From the NCBI RefSeq assembly GCF_900099995.1, contig NZ_FNCZ01000004.1, positions 62,001-126,000 on the forward strand: a DNA stretch of 64,000 nt, written 5' to 3'. Both the position numbers and the translations under genes were made by a program. This DNA comes from Winogradskyella thalassocola (GTDB taxonomy: Bacteria > Bacteroidota > Bacteroidia > Flavobacteriales > Flavobacteriaceae). Numbering within the stretch: the first letter of the stretch is position 1; the number at the start of each line of letters is the position of its first letter. Under the pieces are notes generated by a model that did no database searches, was not told where the DNA came from, and worked only from the letters and a program-made list of their open reading frames with translations. Below are positions 48,168 through 57,323 of the stretch, piece after piece.

Positions 48168-48287
48168 ATGACAGGTTTAGATATAGTAATGGTATTTGCC
48201 GTAATCCTTTTCGCAAGATTAGGAGTCCGGTTGGTATCTAAATACATTAAAATGAAAAAAGACGACACGAATGAAGAAACAGAATAA
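48168..48287 (+). CDS. 39-residue single-span membrane peptide
   Basis: ATG at 48168, eight bases after the protease stop. The peptide has a hydrophobic span (DIVMVFAVILFARLGVRLV, ~5-23) followed by a strongly charged tail (KMKKDDTNEETE). The frame is open without any rare features, and the amphipathic layout (hydrophobic segment then Lys/Glu tail) supports a real small gene. No family was recognised. Its TAA abuts the stop codon of the convergent gene with no spacer. It is probably translated from the protease transcript, and may be an inner-membrane anchor or accessory peptide (inference). Confidence 0.55.
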   Translation: MTGLDIVMVFAVILFARLGVRLVSKYIKMKKDDTNEETE

Positions 48288-49910
48288 CTAACGCTTAGCC
48301 TCTGAGGTTTCCTTTAAAGGAGAATTAACCCAATATTTATTGAAATCCACAGTTTTATTATTCAACAAACTAGTGGACAATGGCATGGATTTATTGACTA
48401 ATAATAAATCTGGATTTAGTGATTTGTCTGTGAAAATTTCTTGAGTAAAAAATTCTCTAAACTGAAACCCTAATAGTTTTGATTCCTTGTAAATAGTAAC
48501 ACCAGAAACATCCTTAATTTTTTTCAATTTATAAGAAAAATCTTCTGAAGTCACGTCGGCTATATTTAGAGCAGTCCCAGCTGACCAATCTAAAACGTCT
48601 ATCCTAACAACGTTATTTTTAACTAACTCTATATGTTTTACCATCAGCTTTTTCTCTTTAAAAAAGAGCTTAAACCTACTTTTACTTTGAATAGAAGCTT
48701 TGTCTATCGATTTATTAAACGTAATATAAAAAGCCTCATCATTAGGATCAAATTCAAAATCATCAACACTTAAAGGGTTGGGTTCTTTTATTATAAATCT
48801 ATTATTAAAGGTCATATAACTCAGATACATCTTCCCGCCTATATCCTTATATTCAATATTAATTTTGAATAGCGTATTTGATTCTTCTGCTTTATTACTA
48901 CTAAATCCAAAACCATAACCATTTCCCGAACGACCAGTATTATAGTCCGAGTTTTCAAATACATGATAATTTAGTCTGTTAACTGCATACGTAGATTTAG
49001 AGATATAAATTTTTCCTTTCGCCTTAAATTTTGACTGCATGCCTTCTTTAGAATAAAAGCTTATTTCATATAAAAGTTCATCCCCCATAAAGACCACTTT
49101 AGGACTCTCAAAAGTATGATTCATAATAAAATTATCCTTTAAAACGTAAATAAAAGAAAAGCTTGATTTATCATAATTCCTAATCGGATTATGGATATTT
49201 AAAATTTCTAATTCATTCCTAATGGTTGTTCCTAATCTCGCATTATCATCTGCATCTATTATTTTAGACTCACCATAAATACTATTGAGCAATAATGTAT
49301 CTTGATAAAAATCCTTATTAAGTTTATATGAATAAATCGCTGTTTGATTGTCCTTATACATAAACTTATTGGTTTTAAAACCAGCATCAAAATTTTCTAT
49401 AATACCCTCATTTAAGTTGTAATAATTATCATTTACAACCTGGTAATCCCTATAGTAACCGATATAAGAATGCGGTTCATTTGGGTAATTTTTTGGTATA
49501 CTAGAAATAGCTTTTCTTATGATTTCTACAGATGACTCTGTCGTATTACGATTTGTTTTTTTTGACGTCACTAAAACAGCGTCCAAACTTTCAATTTTAG
49601 GTATAAGATTGATGATGTTAATACTTTTAGAATCTAAAGTATTAATACTTAACACCAACGTTTCATAGCCTATAGATGAAATAATGATGCGTTTATTGGT
49701 TTGTACCAAATGACCTGGCAGTCTAAAACTCCCCTCATCATTAGCCACAAGACCTGCTGATTCCCCTTCAAACTGAATTGTAGCATAAGACACTGGGAAT
49801 TTTTCATTGCTATCTAAAATTCTACAAATTAACTCTACGGCTCCTTGACTCATCACTATTGAAGAGTAACAAAGTAAAACTACAATAGAGAAAATTGATT
49901 TTTTAGTCAT
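48288..49910 (-). CDS. Carboxypeptidase-like regulatory domain protein, outer-membrane associated
   Basis: 540 residues with a signal peptide (1-21, ending SSIVMS before QGAVEL). Residues ~25-110 form a CarboxypepD_reg-like beta-sandwich (FPVSYATIQFEGESAGLVANDEGSFRLPG, GYETLVLSI), as in the N-termini of many Bacteroidota outer-membrane proteins. The rest (~130-530) is beta-rich, with YIGYYRDYQVVNDNYYNLNEGIIENFDAGF and alternating aromatic strands. No TonB plug was recognised. Function unknown: probably a surface or periplasmic structural protein. It is the last gene of a leftward train, four bases behind the DinB-like gene. Confidence 0.75.
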   Translation of the reverse strand: MTKKSIFSIVVLLCYSSIVMSQGAVELICRILDSNEKFPVSYATIQFEGESAGLVANDEGSFRLPGHLVQTNKRIIISSIGYETLVLSINTLDSKSINIINLIPKIESLDAVLVTSKKTNRNTTESSVEIIRKAISSIPKNYPNEPHSYIGYYRDYQVVNDNYYNLNEGIIENFDAGFKTNKFMYKDNQTAIYSYKLNKDFYQDTLLLNSIYGESKIIDADDNARLGTTIRNELEILNIHNPIRNYDKSSFSFIYVLKDNFIMNHTFESPKVVFMGDELLYEISFYSKEGMQSKFKAKGKIYISKSTYAVNRLNYHVFENSDYNTGRSGNGYGFGFSSNKAEESNTLFKINIEYKDIGGKMYLSYMTFNNRFIIKEPNPLSVDDFEFDPNDEAFYITFNKSIDKASIQSKSRFKLFFKEKKLMVKHIELVKNNVVRIDVLDWSAGTALNIADVTSEDFSYKLKKIKDVSGVTIYKESKLLGFQFREFFTQEIFTDKSLNPDLLLVNKSMPLSTSLLNNKTVDFNKYWVNSPLKETSEAKR

Positions 49911-49914
49911 GAAA

Positions 49915-50502
49915 TTAAGATTTCACTTTCCCAGTAAAAAAATTCACTTTAGAATTTATAGGGTTTCCAGTAGTTCTTCGGTAAATCGATAATTGTCCAC
50001 AGTGCCAAATAGCGTCTGCAATTGGTCCATTAACTTGGTTCCAAAACGAAATTTCGCGTTCTCCAAAAATAATTTTGTATTGCGAAATATCATCACTTGT
50101 TCTTAAAATATCTGCAGCTGTTTTTAAATTGAGTAATGTTTTAGATCTCAACTCTTCAAATGACAAATCTTCGTTTTCTCTAATATTAGGTTGCTTTAAA
50201 GTTGAATTAACAATGGTTTTAGACAAACTATAAATATGATTTATGGTTTCTTCTGAAGACCTACCTTCTTCATTAGCTTTAAAAGCTAAATCTTTTTCAG
50301 TTAAGCTGTCTGTGGCCCAATAAAACCGAAATCCTAAGGCATCAATCATACGTGCAGCCATAGTGCCTGCTGTAAATTCTTCTGAAATTTCAGGTAATTC
50401 ATAATACGGAAGTTCATCGTTATTTTGAGCGTCACTAAACATTGGAACTATGATATTACAGATTAATAAAATCCTTATAATTAGAGTTTTCACCTTATTC
50501 AT
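49915..50502 (-). CDS. DinB-like protein with signal peptide
   Basis: Start placed at ATG 50502 (MNKVKTLIIRILLICNIIVPMFSDA signal peptide, 195 residues); it overlaps the PPK2 stop by 8 bases, supporting coupled translation. The mature part is a DinB-like four-helix bundle. ETINHIYSLSK and the C-terminal DAIWHCGQLSIYRRTTGNPI match helices that carry metal-ligand histidines in the family. Known: DinB/YfiT-fold enzymes are metal-dependent thiol (bacillithiol/mycothiol) transferases, or proteins of unknown role. A signal peptide on such a protein is less usual and implies periplasmic action. Substrate unknown. Confidence 0.7.
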   Translation of the reverse strand: MNKVKTLIIRILLICNIIVPMFSDAQNNDELPYYELPEISEEFTAGTMAARMIDALGFRFYWATDSLTEKDLAFKANEEGRSSEETINHIYSLSKTIVNSTLKQPNIRENEDLSFEELRSKTLLNLKTAADILRTSDDISQYKIIFGEREISFWNQVNGPIADAIWHCGQLSIYRRTTGNPINSKVNFFTGKVKS

Positions 50503-51373
50503 TTTCCAGTTGATGCTTATAAGAATCAATATTCTCTTTTTGACTTTCGGGTAATTCTGGTTCCTTAATATCGGTATAGTCTTTAAGTGTATCGTAAAGA
50601 ATCTTAGCTACAATATACCGCGCCGTAGGTTTATCGTCTGCAGGAAGATTATACCAAGGAGCATGAGGCTTAGACGTTTTATTAATCGCATCTTCATAAC
50701 AGGTTTGGTAATTATCCCAATGCTCACGCTCATCTAAATCGTCTGGTGAGAATTTCCAATTCTTATTAGGCTTATTTAAACGTCTTAATAATCTATTCTT
50801 TTGCTCTTCTTTCGAAATATTCAGAAAGAATTTAAAAATGATGGTACCGTTATCTGCAATATGTTTTTCAAAGTTATTAATTTGACCGAATCGTTTATCC
50901 CAAAACGCGTCATCAACATCATCTAGCGATGTTACGTTTGGAATATTCTCGTACATTAGATATTCTGGATGTACCCTCGTAACCAATACATTTTCGTAGT
51001 GTGTTCTATTAAAAATACCAAACTTCCCTCTTGCTGGTAAAGCTCTGACATGTCGCCATAGATAATCGTGTTTTAATTCTAAATCTGTAGGTTTTTTAAA
51101 ACTATGAGCAATAATACCTCTAACATTAAACTCTTTAAAAACCTCACGAATCAAACTATCCTTGCCCGCTGTATCCATACCCTGAATACAAAAAAGGACC
51201 GAATATTTACCATGGGCATACATTCGGTTTTGGATGTCTGCTAAATCGCGACTAACTTTTCTTAATTCCTTTTCTATCTTCTTTTCACTCTCACCTAAAT
51301 CGAATGTTGTCGGTAAATCTTTAATGTTAATTTGAGATGATATTTTGAAATCGTCTATCTTGATATCTTTCAT
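50495..51373 (-). CDS. Polyphosphate kinase 2 family protein
   Basis: 292 residues. PPK2 transfers phosphate between inorganic polyphosphate and nucleotides. The Walker A-like motif GMDTAGKDS lies at 65-73. The FKKPTDLELKHDYLWR lid region follows at ~92-107, then FNRTHYENVLVTRVHPE (~121-137) with the Walker B-type Asp/Arg replaced as in the class, and RLLRRLNKPNKNWKFSPDD near ~212-230. The single-domain length (~290) is typical of the class I/III forms that make ADP/ATP from polyP. It sits 12 bases downstream of the NtrC-like regulator, suggesting a stress-linked transcription unit. Direction of catalysis cannot be told from the sequence. Confidence 0.9.
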   Translation of the reverse strand: MKDIKIDDFKISSQINIKDLPTTFDLGESEKKIEKELRKVSRDLADIQNRMYAHGKYSVLFCIQGMDTAGKDSLIREVFKEFNVRGIIAHSFKKPTDLELKHDYLWRHVRALPARGKFGIFNRTHYENVLVTRVHPEYLMYENIPNVTSLDDVDDAFWDKRFGQINNFEKHIADNGTIIFKFFLNISKEEQKNRLLRRLNKPNKNWKFSPDDLDEREHWDNYQTCYEDAINKTSKPHAPWYNLPADDKPTARYIVAKILYDTLKDYTDIKEPELPESQKENIDSYKHQLENE

Positions 51374-51385
51374 AATAACTACGTT

Positions 51386-52549
51386 TTATTTTGAAGCAAA
51401 AGCTTTCACATCACTTTCACTTACTTCATTTCCACCTAAAATAATAAGGCGTTCTACCACGTTACGCAATTCACGTATGTTACCTGTCCAATCATAATTC
51501 TGAAGTAACTTAATGGCTTTATCTGAAAATGATTTCTGAGCAGTTCCGTGCTCATTAGAAATCTTTTCAGAAAAATAATTAATCAAAAGCGGAATATCTA
51601 CTCGCCTATCATTTAAAGAAGGAACTTCTATTAAAATAACAGCTAATCTGTGGTATAAATCTTCTCTAAAGTTCCCCTCTTCAATTTCTTTTTTAAGATT
51701 TTTATTGGTTGCTGCAACTACTCTAACATTCACCTTAATATCTTTATCACTCCCAACACGTTGAATACGACTTTCTTGTAAGGCACGTAAAACTTTAGCT
51801 TGAGCAGACAAACTCATATCTCCAATTTCATCCAAAAATATAGTTCCTCCATTAGCCGCTTCAAACTTACCTGCTCTATCTTTTGCGGCAGATGTAAAAG
51901 CTCCTTTTACATGGCCAAATAATTCGCTTTCAATTAATTCTGAAGGAATTGCAGCACAATTAACTTCTATCATTGGCCCTTTAGAACGCTCACTTTTTTG
52001 ATGTAACCAATGGGCTACAAGCTCTTTCCCTGTTCCATTAGGGCCTGTAATTAATACACGAGCATCTGTTGGTGCTACTTTATCAATCATATCTTTTATC
52101 CGCTCTACTCCATCACTCTCACCAATCATCTCGTAGTTTTTGCTTACTTTCTTCTTAAGCATTTTATTCTCAACAACAAGTTCTTTTCTATCTAAAGCAA
52201 TACGAACCGTATTCAATAATCGATTTAAATCTGGCGGTTTAGAAATATAGTCAAACGCACCTAAACGCATTGTGTTTACAGCTGTATCTAAATCTCCATG
52301 ACCAGAAATCATTACCATAGGTGTTTCTGGTTTTATTTTTTTTACGGCTTCTAATACTTCAACACCATCCATTTTTGGCATTTTAATATCACAAAGCACT
52401 AGATCGTAATCCTCTTTTTTAATTTTTTCAATTCCAACTAAACCATCTTCTGCTTCTTCAACTTGATAGGTATTATTTTCTTCAGAAAGTATTTTTACTA
52501 ATACACGTCGTATAGCAGCTTCATCTTCAATAATTAATATTTTTGGCAT
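51386..52549 (-). CDS. NtrC-like response regulator (receiver + AAA+), no HTH domain
   Basis: 387 residues. The receiver domain (1-118) has phospho-acceptor Asp54 in [12 protein letters not shown]. The AAA+ domain (~140-370) has Walker A GPNGTGKE (169-176), Walker B GGTIFLDE (234-241) and the arginine-containing FREDLYHRL. The sigma54-contact loop reads GAFTSA (216-221) instead of GAFTGA. The protein stops soon after the C-terminal [16 protein letters not shown] helix, so the usual Fis-type DNA-binding domain (about 50 residues more) is missing. Known: NtrC proteins need the GAFTGA loop for sigma54 activation and an HTH for enhancer binding. Inferred: it may act from solution, or on a partner other than sigma54. 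The gene lies between mscS-like and PPK2 genes; no kinase is adjacent. Confidence 0.92.
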   Translation of the reverse strand: MPKILIIEDEAAIRRVLVKILSEENNTYQVEEAEDGLVGIEKIKKEDYDLVLCDIKMPKMDGVEVLEAVKKIKPETPMVMISGHGDLDTAVNTMRLGAFDYISKPPDLNRLLNTVRIALDRKELVVENKMLKKKVSKNYEMIGESDGVERIKDMIDKVAPTDARVLITGPNGTGKELVAHWLHQKSERSKGPMIEVNCAAIPSELIESELFGHVKGAFTSAAKDRAGKFEAANGGTIFLDEIGDMSLSAQAKVLRALQESRIQRVGSDKDIKVNVRVVAATNKNLKKEIEEGNFREDLYHRLAVILIEVPSLNDRRVDIPLLINYFSEKISNEHGTAQKSFSDKAIKLLQNYDWTGNIRELRNVVERLIILGGNEVSESDVKAFASK

Positions 52550-52630
52550 AACTTTATTTTAATCTTGTTATTATTTTCGTTTAGAATGCATTCAAAAGTT
52601 AAACCAAACTTAAGAAAATTCTTAAACTTC

Positions 52631-53506
52631 TTATTTTTGAATAATGTGTATATCGCGTTGCGGAAATGGAATGGACACATTATGTTCTCTAAAAAGACGA
52701 TCTATTTCGAACCTAATTTCGCTTTTAGGAAACTGCGCTTTAAAACTATCTATTAATGAAAACGACACCTTAAAATCTAAAGAACTGTCTCCAAAATTTG
52801 TGAAAATAACAGCAGGCTCTGGTTCTGAAAGGACATTCTCATTTGTGCTAGCTGCTTGAAGCAACAACCTTTTTACTAATTGCACATCACTACCATAGGC
52901 GACACCAACCTCTACATTTTCTCGAGTTGTGGTTCCATTTTGTGTCCAGTTATACAAACTGTTTTCTAAATATAAATGATTAGGAATGATTAAGACCTTA
53001 TTATCAATGGTTATTGCTCTGGTTGTTCGTAATTTTATTTCCTCTACACGACCAACTTTACCTTCAATCTCAATGATATCACCAACATGTAACGACTGGT
53101 CAATTAATATAAACACACCAGAAATAATGTCTTGAAATAAGGTTTGCAAAGCTAAACCAATACCTATTAAAAGCGCGGCAGATGCTGCAAAAACTGCAGT
53201 TACATTGACACCTACGCTGTGCAGCGTTATTAAGAGTATTACGATATAAACAAGCCACCGAAAATACCCATATACAACACCAAATTTACCAATATTTTCT
53301 TCAGGTACATTTCTTGTGATGATCTTTAAAACTATTCTTAAGACAATAGTTGTAACAAATATAACTGTGATAATAATTAGAATATCAAGAATTGAAATAC
53401 TAATATCCTCTCCTATATTAATGTGTAATCCTAGGAAATCTCGAAAGGTCTGCCAAGCACCACTTTCAGTTATTTTGTCTTCTATCTCACTTAAATCTTG
53501 GTTCAT
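52631..53506 (-). CDS. Small-conductance mechanosensitive channel (MscS family)
   Basis: 291 residues. Three predicted membrane spans (~41-62, 80-100, 104-128) include the pore helix AASAALLIGIGLALQTLFQD. The MscS beta domain follows (~130-190, VGDIIEIEGKVGRVEEIKLRTTRAI, NHLYLENSLYNWT), then an alpha/beta C-terminal domain (~195-285). MscS channels open on membrane tension and release solutes during osmotic downshock. Length and architecture are normal. The start is three bases after the end of the ABC permease gene, so it is probably in one transcript with the ABC transporter upstream. Confidence 0.93.
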   Translation of the reverse strand: MNQDLSEIEDKITESGAWQTFRDFLGLHINIGEDISISILDILIIITVIFVTTIVLRIVLKIITRNVPEENIGKFGVVYGYFRWLVYIVILLITLHSVGVNVTAVFAASAALLIGIGLALQTLFQDIISGVFILIDQSLHVGDIIEIEGKVGRVEEIKLRTTRAITIDNKVLIIPNHLYLENSLYNWTQNGTTTRENVEVGVAYGSDVQLVKRLLLQAASTNENVLSEPEPAVIFTNFGDSSLDFKVSFSLIDSFKAQFPKSEIRFEIDRLFREHNVSIPFPQRDIHIIQK

Positions 53507-53509
53507 TAT

Positions 53510-54823
53510 TTAATATTTCAACCATTTAAAAAGTTCCTTATATGTTGGTTTTTTGCCATACATTAAAATACCAACGCGATATATTTTAGCAGCAAACCAT
53601 ACTGCAAAAATAAATGTCCCTATCAGAAGTAATAACGATAAACCTTGTTGCCAAAGTGGTACGCCAAATGGAATCCGCATTAACATAACCACAGGAGACG
53701 TAAATGGAATAAACGAAAATACTGTTGACACAGTACCATGCGGATCTTCAATAACCGTAAATACACCGACATAAACTGCTAAAATTAATGGCATAAGAAT
53801 TGGCAACATAAATTGTTGCGTATCCGTTTCATTATCTACTGCTGCACCAATGGCAGCATAAAGTGAACTATACAGTAAATAACCTCCAATAAAGAAGAAT
53901 AAAAACGCTATAACGAGATTAGTTAACGGTAAGTTACTTATTGCTGCAATTAAATTTTCGGCCATCGCTTGCGAACCATCTGCTTGCATAGCTTGGTTCA
54001 CCATTTCTTGCTGTGGTGTTTGTACTTGTGTTAGATCGATACCAAAAATGGCAGAAACAACAACCAACAAAACACCTCCCAAAATAACCCAAATTACAAA
54101 TTGTGTAATACCAGCTAATGACGTCCCTATAATTTTCCCCATCATTAATTGAATAGGTTTTACAGATGAAATTATAACTTCGATAATTCTGCTTGTTTTT
54201 TCTTCTATAACACTACGCATAATCATGTTACCATAAATAACAATAAACATAAATAGCAAATAACCAGCAGCCCCACCAAATGCAAGTTTTACAACATTAT
54301 CTATTTTAGAACTCTTTTCGCCATCAAAACTTTCTTGTGCAATTTCGATATTTGTTTGAGATGCCTCTATTTGTGCTAAGGATACTCCGTCTAATTCAAG
54401 TTTCTTTTCTTTTAGACGTTTTTCAATCTGTTGCTCTAAACCAGAGATGACACTTAAGGATGGTGATTCTTCAGAATAAAATTTCACATTACCAGAAACA
54501 TCATCAAGAGAACCTGCTTTACCAATATATAATAATCCATAATCTTCTTTTTCTTTCACTAAAGCAATGGCATCGTTTAGGCTTAATCCGTTTAAGTTTG
54601 TGTATGTTGTAAACTCTGTATTTTGAAATACTTCTTCTAAGTAACCTGTTTCATCTAAAATAGAAATGGTACGTTCCTTATCGTTATTCAATTGCGATAA
54701 ATAGGCAACTACTGCAAAAAGCGCAATCATTATTAACGGACTTAAAAACGTCATTACAATAAATGATTTGTTTTTCACTTTTGTAAAGTACTCGCGTTTT
54801 ATAATTAATGGTAAATGATTCAT
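53510..54823 (-). CDS. ABC-2 type transporter permease (NatB-like)
   Basis: 437 residues. One N-terminal span (~22-44) is followed by a large extracytoplasmic domain (~48-175) and five C-terminal spans (~180-420), the usual layout of ABC-2 permeases of the NatB/YhaP type. Conserved stretches include NMIMRSVIEEKTSRIIEVIISSVKP and GKIIGTSLAGITQFVIW. It starts two bases after the stop of the ATPase gene and forms with it an exporter. Known relatives export sodium or small molecules and drugs; the substrate here is not evident. Confidence 0.92.
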   Translation of the reverse strand: MNHLPLIIKREYFTKVKNKSFIVMTFLSPLIMIALFAVVAYLSQLNNDKERTISILDETGYLEEVFQNTEFTTYTNLNGLSLNDAIALVKEKEDYGLLYIGKAGSLDDVSGNVKFYSEESPSLSVISGLEQQIEKRLKEKKLELDGVSLAQIEASQTNIEIAQESFDGEKSSKIDNVVKLAFGGAAGYLLFMFIVIYGNMIMRSVIEEKTSRIIEVIISSVKPIQLMMGKIIGTSLAGITQFVIWVILGGVLLVVVSAIFGIDLTQVQTPQQEMVNQAMQADGSQAMAENLIAAISNLPLTNLVIAFLFFFIGGYLLYSSLYAAIGAAVDNETDTQQFMLPILMPLILAVYVGVFTVIEDPHGTVSTVFSFIPFTSPVVMLMRIPFGVPLWQQGLSLLLLIGTFIFAVWFAAKIYRVGILMYGKKPTYKELFKWLKY

Positions 54824-54825
54824 TT

Positions 54826-55752
54826 TTAGTTATTTTTTACAGTTTGAATAAAAATATCGCTGGCTGAAGGTATCACCTCAACAAAATGATGTACTTCTGC
54901 TTTTGATGTTAAAAATGACAATAAATCATTTGGTGATGCATGTTCTCCTAGCTTTATATTCAACTTAATATCATCATTCAAGTTTTTAAAAGTTGCCGGA
55001 AGCACTTCAAATTTGTCTTGAATTTCTGCAAATACTTTTTCCCTATTTAAGGATTCTAATCCAACTTCAAAAGTGTTGGTTTTAAACTGACGTTTTATAT
55101 CGTTTAATTTTCCGTCTAAGACTTTATTCGATTTATGAATTAAGGCGATATGGTCACATAACTCCTCAACAGATTCCATTCGGTGAGTTGAAAAAATTAC
55201 TGTGGCTCCTTCGTCTCTGAGTTGTAAAATTTCATCCTTAATTAAATTCGCATTAATAGGATCAAAACCAGAAAAAGGTTCGTCAAAAATCAACAATTTT
55301 GGTTGGTGAAGGACCGTTACAATGAATTGTATTTTTTGAGCTTGACCTTTACTTAACTCTTGTATTTTCTTATTCCACCAATCTCCGATCTCTAATTTAT
55401 CGAACCAATATTTTAATCTTGCTTTCGCTTCAGTTTTCGTTAATCCTTTTAACTGTGCCAAATACAAACATTGCTCACCCACTTTCATAGATTTATACAA
55501 TCCACGTTCTTCCGGTAAATAACCAATATCTCTAACGTGCTCTGGTTTTAGCGGCTGACCATCTAATAGCACAGCACCTTCATCTGGCATGGTGATTTGG
55601 TTAATTATACGAATCAATGTGGTTTTGCCTGCGCCGTTTGGGCCAAGTAAACCAAAGATGCTACCTTTTGGTACAGCAATAGATACTTGATTTAGTGCTT
55701 TAAAATTCCCGAAGTTTTTTGAAACGGAATTAGCAACTAATAAGTCATTCAT
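54826..55752 (-). CDS. ABC transporter ATP-binding protein (NatA-like)
   Basis: 308 residues. The Walker A is GPNGAGKTT (~38-46), the Q-loop YLPEERGLY, the signature LSKGQAQK and the Walker B LLIFDEPFSGFDP; the H-loop His lies in IFSTHR. A C-terminal ~80-residue extension is typical of NatA-type ATPases. It energises the permease encoded immediately downstream. A TATATTTA element (55786-55793, minus strand) may be the promoter of the whole leftward train ABC-MscS-NtrC-PPK2-DinB. Confidence 0.95.
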   Translation of the reverse strand: MNDLLVANSVSKNFGNFKALNQVSIAVPKGSIFGLLGPNGAGKTTLIRIINQITMPDEGAVLLDGQPLKPEHVRDIGYLPEERGLYKSMKVGEQCLYLAQLKGLTKTEAKARLKYWFDKLEIGDWWNKKIQELSKGQAQKIQFIVTVLHQPKLLIFDEPFSGFDPINANLIKDEILQLRDEGATVIFSTHRMESVEELCDHIALIHKSNKVLDGKLNDIKRQFKTNTFEVGLESLNREKVFAEIQDKFEVLPATFKNLNDDIKLNIKLGEHASPNDLLSFLTSKAEVHHFVEVIPSASDIFIQTVKNN

Positions 55753-56020
55753 ATGAAACTAAATTTTTAGGATGTGGTTATTACGTAAATATATTAAATG
55801 TTATAGATTCTAAAATAAGAATAGGTTACTATTTGTATAAATTTTAAATATTTCCATCAGTTACTTGAAAAGTTAGAATATTATTATACCAAATTTTAAT
55901 GAATCTTAAGATTTCTCATGGTGTTTGAGAAGGTAATTAGAATGAAAATATTCTTTTTACTTAAGGTGTTCTTAGACTAAGAAACCACTAAACCAAGCTA
56001 TGAATCAATACATTATAGCT

Positions 56021-56061
56021 GTAAAAAACAAAACCCACCCTTATGGTTAGACAAGGATGGG
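56021..56061 (-). terminator. Second hairpin downstream of dnaJ
   Basis: On the minus strand CCCATCCTT (56061-56053) pairs with AAGGGTGGG (56042-56034, one T-G pair), followed by TTTTGTTTTTT. This suits a rho-independent terminator about 90 bases past the dnaJ stop. Confidence 0.65.
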
Positions 56062-56079
56062 AAAAAATTGCTATGAAAA

Positions 56080-56107
56080 AGAAAAATTACCGCTAATTAA
56101 ATTAGCG
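56080..56107 (-). terminator. First hairpin downstream of dnaJ
   Basis: CGCTAATT-A-AATTAGCG (56091-56107) is a perfect 8-base-pair inverted repeat. On the minus strand it is followed by GTAATTTTTCTTTTTC. It lies 40 bases after the dnaJ stop. Confidence 0.6.
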
Positions 56108-56146
56108 ATAATTCAAATATACTAATTTTTATTAAATAGGCACCCT

Positions 56147-57271
56147 TTATGAAAACATATCTTTTACCTTTTCAAAAAAAGATTTATCCGAACTTTCTGG
56201 TTTAGGTTCAAAATGTTCATCTTCTTTCATACTTTCAAAAAATGCTTTCTGTTTTTTACTTAAGGTCTTTGGTGTCCAAACATTTACATGAACCAACAAA
56301 TCACCTTTACCATAACCATTGATACTCGGAATACCTTTACCTCGTAATCTTAAAATTTTACCAGACTGAACTCCTGGTTCAATTTTGATTCTCACTTTAC
56401 CAGTAACCGTATCTATTTCTTTAGAGTTTCCTAAAACCGCATCTGGTAAACTGACATACATATCGTAATGTAAATTATCACCTTCACGCTTTAACGTAGG
56501 ATGCTCTTCTTCTTGAATCGCGACTAATAAATCACCTGCAATACCATTTCCTGGCGCATCATTACCTTTTCCAGTAACCTTAAGTTGCATACCATCTACA
56601 ACACCTGCTGGTATTTTAACGGTAACTGTTTCATCAGACACTTTTAAACCATGTGCATCTGCATCATCTGGTTTTTTATCAATTGTTTGTCCTGCTCCAC
56701 CACAAGTTGGACAAGCCGAAGCCGTTTGCATACGACCTAAAATAGTATTGGTAACTCTGGTAACTTGACCAGCACCATTACACGTACTACAGGTTTTATA
56801 AGTTGTACCTGGAGCTTGTATTTTACGTTTTACTTTAATCTTCTTCTCAACACCATTTGCGACATCTTCTAATGATAAAGTGACACGAATACGTAAGTTA
56901 CTACCTTTAACAACTCGTTGTTGTCTTCCGCCTCCGCCAAAGCCACTAAATCCGCCTCCGCCACCAAAGCCTCCGCCAAAGATATCACCAAACTGACTGA
57001 ATATATCATCCATATTCATGCCGCCACCTCCGCCAAAGCCACCATTTCCATCAAAGGCTTGGTGACCAAATTGGTCGTAACGTGCTTTTTTGTCAGCATT
57101 ACTTAAAACTTCATATGCTTCCGCCGCCTTTTTAAACTTCTCCTCAGCACTTGAATCATCTGGATTTTTATCTGGATGATATTTTAATGCCATTTTACGA
57201 TAAGCCTTTTTTATTTCGGCATCAGATGCTCCTTTACTTATTCCTAATATCTCGTAATAATCTTCTTTCAT
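56147..57271 (-). CDS. dnaJ: Chaperone DnaJ with two-motif zinc region
   Basis: 374 residues from ATG 57271 ([14 protein letters not shown]; a TTG one codon upstream is not needed). DnaJ stimulates the ATPase of DnaK and delivers unfolded clients. The J domain (1-67) has the HPD tripeptide in YHPDKNPDD. The Gly/Phe-rich region (~72-115) is followed by a zinc region with only two CxxCxGxG motifs (CSTCNGAG and CPTCGGAG) instead of four, then C-terminal substrate-binding domains (~205-340, [32 protein letters not shown]). The two motifs retained are probably one zinc centre. It lies 52 bases behind grpE in a stress operon; dnaK is not in the window. Confidence 0.95.
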   Translation of the reverse strand: MKEDYYEILGISKGASDAEIKKAYRKMALKYHPDKNPDDSSAEEKFKKAAEAYEVLSNADKKARYDQFGHQAFDGNGGFGGGGGMNMDDIFSQFGDIFGGGFGGGGGFSGFGGGGRQQRVVKGSNLRIRVTLSLEDVANGVEKKIKVKRKIQAPGTTYKTCSTCNGAGQVTRVTNTILGRMQTASACPTCGGAGQTIDKKPDDADAHGLKVSDETVTVKIPAGVVDGMQLKVTGKGNDAPGNGIAGDLLVAIQEEEHPTLKREGDNLHYDMYVSLPDAVLGNSKEIDTVTGKVRIKIEPGVQSGKILRLRGKGIPSINGYGKGDLLVHVNVWTPKTLSKKQKAFFESMKEDEHFEPKPESSDKSFFEKVKDMFS

Positions 57272-57323
57272 CAACTAATTTATTCTTGATTTTCGCAGAA
57301 ATGTGCAAATTCGTATTTCAATA

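Larger units (their letters stand above)
55753..56146. other. 394-base intergenic region with terminator hairpins of grpE-dnaJ
   Basis: It holds the 3' flank of dnaJ, with two hairpins (listed separately), and the promoter region of the ABC transporter genes. Only tiny open frames (12-16 codons) occur, none convincing. Confidence 0.6.

Noticed and set aside
55920-56050. Tiny open frames (12-16 codons) in the dnaJ-ABC gap
   Set aside because: Too short, no start context and overlap with terminator hairpins.
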